A stretch of DNA of 13,039 bases from JADFQT01 sp047516825 (GTDB taxonomy: Bacteria > Chloroflexota > Dehalococcoidia > Lucifugimonadales > UBA3495), in assembly GCA_047516825.1 (NCBI GenBank), contig JAKZUA010000087.1:1-13039 (forward strand). The letters are read 5' to 3'. How positions within the stretch are numbered: the stretch's first letter is position 1; each line of letters starts with the position of its first letter. The position numbers and the translations under genes were made by a program. Positions 1 through 7,431 of this stretch are shown here, piece after piece. The notes under the pieces are model-generated. The model was given only the letters and a program-made list of their open reading frames with translations, was not told where the DNA came from and searched no databases.

Positions 1-184
1 ATGAGCCGAGAGCAACCCATTTTCACTCGTAGGTGGCGCTCCGCCGGAGCATGATAACTCGCAATGACCCTGGGGAGAACCGGAAGACCCGGGAACCATC
101 CCTCCGCGTTCCTTGACAGCTATCCGGGACAGCTATCCGGAACAGCCTTCCAGAAAGCCTTCCAGAACAGGCATGCGGCAAATC
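1..184. other. Non-coding region downstream of rseP (window edge)
   Basis: This stretch lies between the window edge and the rseP stop codon. The only open frame of note on the minus strand runs from an ATG near 99 out through the edge, 33 codons. It has the right strand for a next operon gene, but its residues match no family I recognise, so I do not call it a gene. Two small hairpins are visible: GCTCC/GGAGC at 38-50 and GGAAC/GTTCC at 92-96 and 108-112. Neither is followed by a U-run on the minus strand, so no terminator for the operon can be called. A tandem repeat fills 115-178. Confidence 0.5.
115..178. repeat. Degenerate 13-bp tandem repeat, about five units
   Basis: Two perfect copies of GACAGCTATCCGG lie at 115-127 and 128-140. 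They are followed by AACAGCCTTCCAG (141-153), a 12-bp derivative AAAGCCTTCCAG (154-165) and AACAGGCATGCGG (166-178). Units 1 and 2 are identical; later units drift but keep the ACAG start and the TCCRG-like end. The array ends six bases before the rseP stop codon. It could be replication slippage or a remnant of a repeated element. No function can be assigned. Confidence 0.75.
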
Positions 185-1570
185 TTATCCACCCAAGGGG
201 CTGACTCCCTGCACGAGCCGGTTAATGTCGATGGCGCTAATCCAAAGGATCAGTCCGATCAGCACGACAAAGCCGATCAGGTGGACCAAACTTTCCTTTT
301 CCGGTGGAACCCGCTTACCGCGACGCACCCACTCTATTCCAACAAACAGCAGGCGGCCGCCGTCCAACATCGGTATGGGCAGTATGTTGAGGATGGCCAG
401 GTTGATGCTGAAAAGTATGGCCAATATCAGCCAGCCACGGAAGCCCCCTTGCTGGGTGACCTCGCCGGTGATTTGAGCGATGCCAATGGGGCCGGAAAGC
501 TCCGGCGCTTTGCCGCCGCTGAACCAGCTGGAAACCTCCCGCTTCAGCAGCACCAATAGTTCCCAGGTGTCGGTAACGCTGCGGTAGGCGGCAGTCCAGG
601 GGGGATCCCACAGGCGTTCCACCCGAGGATTCACCAGCTCGATGGCTATGCCGGTTGCGCCCTGCCCTTCCGGAGGATTGGTTCGGGGGGTCACTCGGAT
701 AAGCACCTGCCGGCGCACCTGCCGGCCGCCACGTTCGACCATCCATTCCATCTCGGAACCAGCACTGAGGGTGATCATGCGTATCAGGTCGCGGCGGTTG
801 TCTACCTCGCGGCCGCCAGCCTGAAGGATAAAATCATCGGGCTGCATACCCGCCTTTTCAGCCGGTGAGCCGGGAACTACCTTGCTTACCATGACGTTAC
901 CGACGGTAACGTCATGCGGAATCATGAACAGCAGAGTGAAGATCACCAGAGGCAATATGGCGTTCATGAAGGACCCGGCGGCCAGCACCACTGCGCGGGG
1001 CCCGACGCCCTTGCTGGCCAGGCTGCGCGGCACGGCCGGATTACTCTCCCCGGCCAGACGCACGAATCCCCCCAAGGGAGTCCAATTCACCGAGTAGAGC
1101 ATGTCGGCCAGCATCACGGTATTCCCGGAAACCTCCCGCACTTTCCCCTCGTGCTTCAGGTACTCGTCGCTGGACAACTCCTGCAGCGATTGGGCCCCCT
1201 TTCGGCGGGATCCCTGCGGGGGGACTTCGATGATTCGGGCGACCAGGTTGCCGTCTTGGTCCTCGCCAGAGCTGACCCGGACCAACTGTCCGTTGCGAAG
1301 CGCTTGGGCGTCAGCGACGTTGACGAATTGGGTGTGTTGATCCACTAAGACGGGCGTTCTGCCGGTGTAGAAGCCGAAGGCTTTGGGAGGGTAACCAACA
1401 CCAAACTCCAGAACTTTAACGCCGAACCACTTGGCGGTGAAGAAATGCCCTAGCTCGTGAATCACCACCAGAAGCAGGAGCAAGGGGATAAACGAGGCAA
1501 TGGCGATCACGACAGTGCTCCAACTGATGTTGGCGATGAAGGTCCAAATGCCGGTGAAGAAGGCTTCCAT
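185..1570 (-). CDS. rseP: RseP/RasP-type site-2 intramembrane zinc metalloprotease with an insertion
   Basis: Integral-membrane M50 protease that cleaves membrane-spanning substrates such as anti-sigma factors or signal-peptide remnants in the second step of regulated intramembrane proteolysis. Seen: the zinc motif HELGH at residues 38-42 in the first membrane segment (about 18-40), a second segment about 192-217, one PDZ domain about 228-290 with a GSPAEKAG core, and the third metal ligand motif NILPIPMLDGG at 395-405. A last segment lies about 428-448. A single PDZ is the Gram-positive and Chloroflexota arrangement; E. coli has two. At 461 residues it is longer than usual because about 80 extra residues lie between the HELGH segment and the PLGGFVRLAGE hairpin (166-175). 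The ATG shares one base with the dxr stop (TAATG), with AGAGGA nine bases upstream, so translation is probably coupled. It is the last identifiable gene of the rpsB operon. The family is certain; substrates are unknown. Confidence 0.95.
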   Translation of the reverse strand: MEAFFTGIWTFIANISWSTVVIAIASFIPLLLLLVVIHELGHFFTAKWFGVKVLEFGVGYPPKAFGFYTGRTPVLVDQHTQFVNVADAQALRNGQLVRVSSGEDQDGNLVARIIEVPPQGSRRKGAQSLQELSSDEYLKHEGKVREVSGNTVMLADMLYSVNWTPLGGFVRLAGESNPAVPRSLASKGVGPRAVVLAAGSFMNAILPLVIFTLLFMIPHDVTVGNVMVSKVVPGSPAEKAGMQPDDFILQAGGREVDNRRDLIRMITLSAGSEMEWMVERGGRQVRRQVLIRVTPRTNPPEGQGATGIAIELVNPRVERLWDPPWTAAYRSVTDTWELLVLLKREVSSWFSGGKAPELSGPIGIAQITGEVTQQGGFRGWLILAILFSINLAILNILPIPMLDGGRLLFVGIEWVRRGKRVPPEKESLVHLIGFVVLIGLILWISAIDINRLVQGVSPLGG

Positions 1571-2694
1571 TAAAAATATTCCTCTACGAATTCGGTGGCC
1601 CGGCGGGCAGCCCAGGCGTCGGCCTCAAGTAACTCGTCCAACTCTCGCCCTGGTCCCGGTTGGTGGTCAGACAAGACCCTTTCCACCAAGTCATGAATCC
1701 CGGTGAATCCAAGCCTGCCGTCCAAAAAAGCGTTTACCGCCACTTCATCGGCGGCGCTTAGGACCGTGGGAAAGGTGCCTCCCTTCTTGGCGGCCTGCAA
1801 CGCCAGACCAAAACAGGGATATCGCTCCTCCTCCAGCGGCTGCAGATTCAGAGAATAAGTGGCGCCGGTATCCAGGCGAGGTATCAGCTGGTTGGGCAGC
1901 CGGTTGGGATAGAAGAGGGCGTACTGTATCGGCAGGCGCATGTCGGGAGGGCCTAGTTGGGCTTTGACCGAGCCGTCAGCGAATTCCACCATGGAGTGAA
2001 TAGTGCTCTGCGGGTGAACCATTACTTCAATTTTATTCCAGGCAACATTAAATAACCAGTGAGATTCGATGACTTCAAAGGCTTTATTCATCAAGGTGGC
2101 GGAGTCGATGGTTATTTTGTGGCCCATCTGCCAGGTTGGATGGCGTAGGGCTTGGGCCGGCGTGACCTGGGACAGCTCTGCTAAAGGCCACTCCCGAAAG
2201 GGCCCGCCGGAAGCGGTAATTATCAAACGGCGGATGCCGTCGTTTTCGCCTTGAATACACTGCCAAATGGCGCTGGGTTCGCTGTCCACGGGAAGCACCC
2301 GCCCGCCGTATTTGGCTTCGTACTTCTTGATAAGCTGGCCGGCCATGACTATGGGCTCCTTATTGCAAAGAGCCACCGATTTGCCCCGTTCCAGCGCGTT
2401 CAACGTGGGCACTAACCCTACCGAGCCGGTGGTGGCGACCATCACCAGGTCGACCTCGTCAAGGCACACCATTTCAGACATGGGGGTAAGCAAGACTCCG
2501 GAGGGAAGGGTATCGATGGGAGTTTGAGAGCAGATATAACGGGGGCTAAATTCCCGAATCTGCTCTCGCAGCACTGCCACGTTGTTGCCCGCCGCCAGGC
2601 CCACGACCTCGAATTCCTCTGGGAAGGCCCGAACGATGTCGAGGGTTTGACGCCCGATGGAGCCGGTGGAGCCCAGAACCACTATTTTTTTCAT
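1570..2694 (-). CDS. dxr: 1-deoxy-D-xylulose 5-phosphate reductoisomerase
   Basis: Cytosolic enzyme of the MEP isoprenoid pathway: it rearranges and reduces DXP to 2-C-methyl-D-erythritol 4-phosphate with NADPH and a divalent metal. Seen: the NADPH-binding loop GSTGSIG at 8-14, NKEPIV at 111-116, metal ligands in VDSE (D137, E139), the substrate loop ASGGPFR at 161-167, the flexible lid HPTWQMG at 185-191 with H185, W188 and M190, and DSATLMNKAFE at 197-207 with the third metal ligand E207. At 374 residues it is slightly shorter than the usual 380-400; the segment between the nucleotide fold and VMVATTG is trimmed. The start is an ATG 29 bp after cdsA, with only a weak ribosome binding site. 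With uppS in the same operon it links isoprenoid precursor supply to cell-wall carrier-lipid synthesis. All catalytic motifs are intact. Confidence 0.97.
   Translation of the reverse strand: MKKIVVLGSTGSIGRQTLDIVRAFPEEFEVVGLAAGNNVAVLREQIREFSPRYICSQTPIDTLPSGVLLTPMSEMVCLDEVDLVMVATTGSVGLVPTLNALERGKSVALCNKEPIVMAGQLIKKYEAKYGGRVLPVDSEPSAIWQCIQGENDGIRRLIITASGGPFREWPLAELSQVTPAQALRHPTWQMGHKITIDSATLMNKAFEVIESHWLFNVAWNKIEVMVHPQSTIHSMVEFADGSVKAQLGPPDMRLPIQYALFYPNRLPNQLIPRLDTGATYSLNLQPLEEERYPCFGLALQAAKKGGTFPTVLSAADEVAVNAFLDGRLGFTGIHDLVERVLSDHQPGPGRELDELLEADAWAARRATEFVEEYF
1580..1585 (-). promoter_or_regulatory. Ribosome binding site of rseP
   Basis: AGAGGA on the minus strand lies nine bases before the rseP ATG and inside the last codons of dxr. 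Together with the TAATG junction it fixes the rseP start. Confidence 0.65.
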
Positions 2695-2723
2695 GCCGGT
2701 TTTTCCGTCATTTCTTCAGGGCG

Positions 2724-3569
2724 TCATTCGATTAGTGAGGGAATACCAGAGGGAGGGAATACCAGCGTCACCAGGTAGTAGACGGCAGGCAGGGATATTA
2801 CCAGGCTGTCCAGACGGTCCAGAATCCCGCCGTGGCCCGGTATCATGCCGCCGGCGTCCTTTACTCCGGAAATCCGCTTCAACTTCGATTCCAGCAAATC
2901 ACCCATTTGAGCGACGACGCCTACTGTAGCACCGATAACCCAGAGTTGCCAGCCAGACAAACCCAGCTCCAGCCCTAGCGGCAGCACCCGGGCCGCGATT
3001 ATCGCCAAGCAGAACCCGCCAGCTGCGCCCTCCCAGGTCTTGTTTGGGCTTATCCGGGGAGACAGGGGGTGGCGACCAATGGCTCTTCCAACTAAGAACG
3101 CGCCGGTATCAGTCGCAAAAGTCACCAGTAGGGCGAACAGCACCCAGTCTCGGCCCAGGCTGTCGCCACCGCCCAGGTCTCTCAGCACCAGCACATGGCC
3201 CAGCAGGAATCCCACGTAGATGGGCCCGCCGATTAGGTAGGCGGTTTTGGTCCCCAATCCCGGACCACGAAAAAAAGCTACTAGCCATAGTAGGGATAGA
3301 AAGGACCCACACCCAAAAATCACCAGAGAGATGGTTAGAAAGTGGGATGGCCCGGTGGCAGCCTGTCCGCCAAGCACAAATGCCATGACCCAGATGATTC
3401 CCAGGGGTGTGGGCAGGCTCTGACCATCCCCCGGGGAAAGGCGATAAAATTCCCAGATTCCCAAGATTACGACCGAGAGCAGGAGCAGGGTCAGCCAGGG
3501 GGCTCCAACCCAGATAGCGGTGACCAGAAGGGGGATGCCTACCAGCGCCGTGAGCACGCGCTGGGTCAC
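2724..3569 (-). CDS. cdsA: Phosphatidate cytidylyltransferase (CDP-diglyceride synthase)
   Basis: Membrane enzyme that makes CDP-diacylglycerol from phosphatidic acid and CTP, the branch point for bacterial phospholipids. Seen: a polytopic protein of 281 residues with about seven or eight hydrophobic segments. It has SPNKTWEGAAGG (174-185) and the family signature from GDLLESKLKR (223-232) through KDAGGMIPGHGG (237-248) to DRLDS (251-255), which carries the metal-binding aspartates. ATDTGAF at 152-158 is also typical of the family. The start is a GTG two bases after the uppS stop (TGA, CA, GTG), so translation is probably coupled. No ATG lies at a sensible upstream position. It works in the same pathway as PgpA encoded upstream, which acts two steps later towards phosphatidylglycerol. 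Confidence 0.96.
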   Translation of the reverse strand: MTQRVLTALVGIPLLVTAIWVGAPWLTLLLLSVVILGIWEFYRLSPGDGQSLPTPLGIIWVMAFVLGGQAATGPSHFLTISLVIFGCGSFLSLLWLVAFFRGPGLGTKTAYLIGGPIYVGFLLGHVLVLRDLGGGDSLGRDWVLFALLVTFATDTGAFLVGRAIGRHPLSPRISPNKTWEGAAGGFCLAIIAARVLPLGLELGLSGWQLWVIGATVGVVAQMGDLLESKLKRISGVKDAGGMIPGHGGILDRLDSLVISLPAVYYLVTLVFPPSGIPSLIE

Positions 3570-3571
3570 TG

Positions 3572-4327
3572 TCAGGCCTCGGGGGCTATGTTGCCAAAAC
3601 GCCGCTGCCGGTTGCTGTAGGACTCCAGGGCCTGCTCCAGCTCGTCCGCGTCCAGGTCCGGCCAGAGGGTGGAGGTGTGGTAATACTCGCTGTAGGCCGA
3701 CTGCCAGAGCAGGAAATTGCTAATGCGCAGCTCCCCACCGGTTCGAATAACCAGGTCTGGGTCCGGACACTGGTTGGTGAAAAGGTGGCTGCTGAACAGC
3801 CTTTCGTCCACGGCCTCCACGGGCACCCTCTCCCGGATGATGCGGCGCACCGCCTCCAATATCTCGTCGCGTCCGCCGTAATCAAAGGCGACGTTCAAGG
3901 TTATTCCGCTGTTGTTTTGGGTCAGCTCCTGGGCCTGGGCCACCGCCCGGCGCAGGCTGGGAGCTAACTTGTCCACCTTGCCCAAGTGGACCACCTTAAC
4001 GTTTTTATCGTGGAGAGCGTGGATCTTGCTGCGGAGCGCCTCCTCCAGAAGATCGAGAATGCCCTCTACCTCGCCGGGGGGACGGTTCCAATTTTCCGTG
4101 GAAAAGGCGTACAGCGTAACGAAGGCTACTCCCCTTTCCGCCAAGATTTCCAGGACCCGCTGAATCCGGTCCATGCCCACCCGATGCCCGGCCAGGCGTG
4201 GCAAGCCCTGCTGCTCGGCCCATCTGCCATTGCCGTCCATAATAATGGCAACGTGGCAGGGGACCTTGCTGGGCTTGGGGACCGATTTCTGGCTGGTGAC
4301 GGCGGAGGCGTCGGACTGGGGCAGCAC
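3572..4327 (-). CDS. uppS: Isoprenyl (undecaprenyl) diphosphate synthase
   Basis: Cytosolic cis-prenyltransferase that adds isopentenyl diphosphate units to farnesyl diphosphate, giving the C55 carrier lipid for peptidoglycan and other envelope polymers. Seen: IIMDGNGRWA at 28-37 with catalytic D31, GHRVGM at 47-52, FSTENW at 75-80, FDYGGRDE at 148-155, and the C-terminal block DLVIRTGGELRISNFLLWQ at 191-209 followed by SEYY. Length 251 is normal. About 22 unstructured residues precede the core. The start is a GTG four bases after the frr stop; the first internal ATG falls at M30 inside the active site, so GTG is the only reasonable start. Product chain length (C55 or other) cannot be read from sequence alone. 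Confidence 0.96.
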   Translation of the reverse strand: MLPQSDASAVTSQKSVPKPSKVPCHVAIIMDGNGRWAEQQGLPRLAGHRVGMDRIQRVLEILAERGVAFVTLYAFSTENWNRPPGEVEGILDLLEEALRSKIHALHDKNVKVVHLGKVDKLAPSLRRAVAQAQELTQNNSGITLNVAFDYGGRDEILEAVRRIIRERVPVEAVDERLFSSHLFTNQCPDPDLVIRTGGELRISNFLLWQSAYSEYYHTSTLWPDLDADELEQALESYSNRQRRFGNIAPEA

Positions 4328-4331
4328 TGAT

Positions 4332-4922
4332 TTAGACCTGCATTATTTCGGTTTCTTTAAAACTACCGACTTCATCGACTATCTTAACATGGGCGTCGGT
4401 GGCCTTTTGCAGCCGGTCCTGGCTCCGGTGGTTTTCGTCCTGGGAGATAGCTTTATCCCGCTCTAACCTACGCAGCGTCTCAATCCCATCGCGTCGCACG
4501 TTACGTATGGAAACCTTGCCCTCCTCTAACTTACGTTTCAGAAGCCGGACCAGTTCCTGACGGCGCTCTTGGGTTAAGGGAGGGATGGGAACGGTGATGG
4601 TATTTCCGTCGTTGGAAGGGTTAAAACCCATCTCCGATTTCACCAAACTTTTTTCTATTTCGGACAGGGCCTGCTTATCCCAGGGCTGTACCATAATTGC
4701 CCGGGCGTCCGGCGCCGAAATCGACGCGATCTGGTTCAAGGGAGTGGCGACGCCGTAATAATCAACCTGAACATTTTCTATCAAGGCCGGCGTGGCTCGG
4801 CCGGTCCTTATGGTGCCCAACTCTCTTTTCAAGGCGGCGACGGCGTTGTCCATCTTCCGCTCCGTCTCAGCCAGAATCTCGGCGGGGGTCAGGATGGTGT
4901 CCCCCTCATTTTTTCCTGGCAT
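4332..4922 (-). CDS. frr: Ribosome recycling factor
   Basis: Acts with EF-G to split the post-termination ribosome complex so that subunits can be reused. Seen: the three-helix-bundle sequence with LGTIRTGRATPALIENVQV near 35-53, the beta domain with YYGVATPLNQIASIS near 55-69, NPSNDGNTITVPIPPLT near 101-117, and the C-terminal long helix with RNVRRDG near 139-145. It has 196 residues against about 185 in most bacteria; the extra residues are a polar N-terminal extension. The ATG lies two bases after the pyrH stop and has a strong GGGAGGG seven bases upstream, so this start is well supported despite the extension. Confidence 0.97.
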   Translation of the reverse strand: MPGKNEGDTILTPAEILAETERKMDNAVAALKRELGTIRTGRATPALIENVQVDYYGVATPLNQIASISAPDARAIMVQPWDKQALSEIEKSLVKSEMGFNPSNDGNTITVPIPPLTQERRQELVRLLKRKLEEGKVSIRNVRRDGIETLRRLERDKAISQDENHRSQDRLQKATDAHVKIVDEVGSFKETEIMQV

Positions 4923-4924
4923 GG

Positions 4925-5650
<726 letters not shown>

Positions 5651-5665
5651 AGGGCCTAACCAGGT

Positions 5666-6169
5666 CTACTCTTCCAGAGCCAATCTGCTGAAACGGACGA
5701 GTTTGACGTTCTCTCCCAATTTGGCAGCCATTTCCTGGACCATTTCTCCCACGGAGCGGGAGCTGTCCTTGATGAAAGGCTGTTGCAGCAGGCTTACCTG
5801 AGCCGGGGGGCGGCTATCCTCGCTTTCCATTTCTTCCTGGTCCAGATAAGCGGGAGCCATCGCCGCGACCTGCATGGCGATGTTGTGGGCCAGGTCCTTG
5901 AACTCTGCAGTGCGGGCCACAAAATCCGTTTCGCAGCCCAATTCCACCAGCGCACCCACCCGGCCGCCGGTGTGGATGTAGGCCTCGATGACACCTTCAG
6001 TGGTTGCCCGTCCCGACCGCTTGACTGCCTGGGCGAATCCCTTTTGACGCAGCGCATCAGCGGCTTGGTCCAAGTCGCCGTTGCTGGCTTCCAACGCCTG
6101 CTTGCAATCCAATATTCCGGCGCCGGTTTGTTCTCTTAAGGCTCTAATTTGCTCGACCGTAGCCGCCAA
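5666..6169 (-). CDS. tsf: Elongation factor Ts, short form
   Basis: Nucleotide exchange factor that releases GDP from EF-Tu. Seen: the N-terminal UBA-like domain, residues 1-45 (VEQIRALREQTGAGILDCKQAL), followed by a basic linker and the core with GALVELGCETDFVART at 72-87 carrying the TDFV motif that inserts into EF-Tu. It ends with a subdomain around LLQQPFIKD (127-135). At 167 residues it is far shorter than the 280-residue E. coli form because it has a single core repeat and no dimerisation or coiled-coil module, like the short forms of Chloroflexota and Thermus. The start is TTG, with a near-perfect GGAGGA five bases upstream; no ATG fits. It follows rpsB by 30 bp, the conserved bacterial pairing. 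Confidence 0.96.
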   Translation of the reverse strand: MAATVEQIRALREQTGAGILDCKQALEASNGDLDQAADALRQKGFAQAVKRSGRATTEGVIEAYIHTGGRVGALVELGCETDFVARTAEFKDLAHNIAMQVAAMAPAYLDQEEMESEDSRPPAQVSLLQQPFIKDSSRSVGEMVQEMAAKLGENVKLVRFSRLALEE

Positions 6170-6174
6170 GGTGG

Positions 6175-6180
6175 TCCTCC
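6175..6180 (-). promoter_or_regulatory. Ribosome binding site fixing the TTG start of tsf
   Basis: GGAGGA on the minus strand, five bases before the TTG at 6167-6169. The match to the anti-Shine-Dalgarno sequence and the conserved N-terminus that follows identify TTG as the true start. Confidence 0.75.
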
Positions 6181-6199
6181 AGAGATTGTTAGGGTGGAA

Positions 6200-7183
6200 C
6201 TAATCGGAGTAGAAACCCGAGTTAGGGTCGCCTTCTTCAGGGGACTCCAACGGAGTTTCATCTGGCGAAGCCTGCTGCATCATTTCGGCCAGCTCCTCAA
6301 GGGGCGCGGTCTCCAAAGCCAAGAGCTCCGCGTTTTCCTCGCTAAGCTCCGCGGCTTCATCGCTGAATTCTGCGGCCGCCGCGGCTGCCTCAGCCTGCGC
6401 AGCCCGGAGTTCATCTTCCTGCTCTTGCAGCATCGTTTCCCGCTGAGCCGTTCCTTCCAGAACGGCGGTGGCCATGCGGCCGGTGATGAGCCGTATTGAG
6501 CGTACCGCATCGTCGTTTCCGGGGACGGGATGCGCTATTTTTGAAGGGTCGCAGTCCGAGTCCACAATGGAGAATATCGGTATACCCAATCGGTAGGCTT
6601 CCGCGATGCAAATGTCTTCCTTTCCAATGTCGATGACAAACATAGCCGCTGGTGGAGCAGTCATGTTCTTGATGCCCAGGAAGTACTTCTCCAGCTTCGC
6701 CAGGGTCTCTCCCAGCTTCACTCCTTCCTTCTTGGGCAGCAGCCTGAAGTAGCCCTGTTCCTGCTTTTGCTGAAGCTCGATCATATAGTTGATGCGGGTG
6801 CGGATGGTCTGGAAGTTGGTTAGCGTGCCCCCCAACCAACGCTGGTTCACGTACCACATGCCGCACCGGTCAGCCTCACTCTGCACCACTTCTTGGGCCT
6901 GCTTTTTGGTGCCAACGAAGAGCACCTTGCCCCCATCGGCGGCTATTTGAACCATCGCCCGGTAGGCCTCATGGATCAGACCGAGGGTCTGCTGGAGATC
7001 TATGATGTGGATGCCGTTACGCTGGGTGAAGATGTACCGTTTCATCTTGGGGTTCCAACGACGGGTCTGATGCCCGAAGTGGACGCCGGCTTCCAGCAGC
7101 GACTTCATCGTCAGTGGCTCCCTCTGGAAGGCCGGCTGGGCTGCGGGGGCTGGCTCTGCTGGTCGCTCTAGCGACTGTACCAT
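6200..7183 (-). CDS. rpsB: Small ribosomal subunit protein S2 with acidic C-terminal tail
   Basis: Ribosomal protein of the 30S subunit and first gene of the operon. Seen: the S2 core from MKSLLEAGVHFGHQTRRWNP (26-45), through KVLFVGTKKQAQ (86-97), WLGGTLTNFQTI (116-127), PAAMFVIDIGKED (178-190) and SIVDSDCDP (205-213), to PGNDDAVRSIRLI (221-233). Two additions are unusual. The first 25 residues are a Pro/Ala-rich leader that may not be translated: the ATG at 7106-7108 (M26) has a better ribosome binding site than the ATG at 7181-7183. Residues about 251-327 form an Ala/Glu-rich acidic tail, probably helical and then disordered, making the protein longer than the usual 230-260 residues. In E. 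coli S2 represses its own operon through the leader; a structured leader is present here, but autoregulation is inference. Confidence 0.96.
   Translation of the reverse strand: MVQSLERPAEPAPAAQPAFQREPLTMKSLLEAGVHFGHQTRRWNPKMKRYIFTQRNGIHIIDLQQTLGLIHEAYRAMVQIAADGGKVLFVGTKKQAQEVVQSEADRCGMWYVNQRWLGGTLTNFQTIRTRINYMIELQQKQEQGYFRLLPKKEGVKLGETLAKLEKYFLGIKNMTAPPAAMFVIDIGKEDICIAEAYRLGIPIFSIVDSDCDPSKIAHPVPGNDDAVRSIRLITGRMATAVLEGTAQRETMLQEQEDELRAAQAEAAAAAAEFSDEAAELSEENAELLALETAPLEELAEMMQQASPDETPLESPEEGDPNSGFYSD
7118..7125 (-). promoter_or_regulatory. Ribosome binding site for an alternative, internal rpsB start
   Basis: AGAGGGAG on the minus strand lies nine bases before the in-frame ATG at 7106-7108. 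Initiation there would give an S2 beginning MKSLLEAGVHFGHQ, close to the usual N-terminus of the family. It competes with the upstream ATG at 7181-7183, whose GGTAGG lies only four bases away. Confidence 0.55.
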
Positions 7184-7202
7184 ATAACCTACCTTTTTAT
7201 AT
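7182..7202 (-). promoter_or_regulatory. A/U hairpin presenting the ribosome binding site of the upstream rpsB start
   Basis: On the minus strand ATATAA (7202-7197) and TTATAT (7187-7182) are perfect inverted repeats of six base pairs around the loop AAAGGTAGG. The loop carries the Shine-Dalgarno-like GGTAGG, and the 3' arm contains the first two bases of the ATG. The stem is all A-U, so it would be weak and perhaps conditional. Confidence 0.4.
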
Positions 7203-7211
7203 CAACTTGCG

Positions 7212-7252
7212 GCGCTAGCTGATGAATACTTCGGCCCGGCCGCAGCCAGCGC
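7212..7252 (-). promoter_or_regulatory. Strong stem-loop in the rpsB leader
   Basis: On the minus strand GCGCTGGCTG (7252-7243) pairs with CAGCTAGCGC (7221-7212) over ten consecutive positions, with one G-U pair. The 21-base loop can form an inner CGGC/GCCG hairpin (7242-7239 with 7235-7232). Two bases of the outer stem are also needed for a competing hairpin, GCTGA (7263-7259) with TCAGC (7255-7251), so two exclusive folds are possible. It lies about 30 nt before the upstream rpsB ATG. No U-run follows, so it is not a plain terminator. Confidence 0.55.
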
Positions 7253-7402
7253 TGATCGTCAGCTATATTATCATAGGTGCGGTGCCCGGCGACAGCCGAC
7301 GCAACCGGCTAATTCGGCGCCTTCTGGAGATGCGGTTGGTAAAGCCGGGGGCTATCGTCGGTCGAGGGGCGCGAAACTCCGGAAAGGGCTGCAATTCAGG
7401 CG

Positions 7403-7431
7403 AGTATATCACAGGGCTCCGGGGCGGGCAA
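7403..7431 (-). promoter_or_regulatory. Predicted sigma-70-type promoter of the rpsB operon
   Basis: On the minus strand the -35 box TTGCCC (7431-7426) is separated by exactly 17 bp from the -10 box TATACT (7408-7403). The -10 is preceded by TGA, giving the extended -10 form TGnTATACT. Transcription would start near 7396 and produce a leader of about 215 nt before the upstream rpsB ATG. It is the best promoter match in the gap. Confidence 0.65.

Noticed and set aside
1..99. Minus-strand open frame running out of the window edge, possibly the next operon gene
   Set aside because: Only 33 codons are visible, with no family similarity I recognise (not the start of ispG or proS) and it may be chance.
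113..559. 148-codon plus-strand open frame opposite rseP
   Set aside because: It is antisense to the end of rseP, which has clear protease motifs in the other strand. Its translation is low-information and begins in the tandem repeat.
5666..6169. EF-Ts truncated by a frameshift
   Set aside because: The short EF-Ts ends in a coherent C-terminal subdomain, with pyrH following 15 bp later, leaving no space for lost sequence. Short EF-Ts forms are a known family type.
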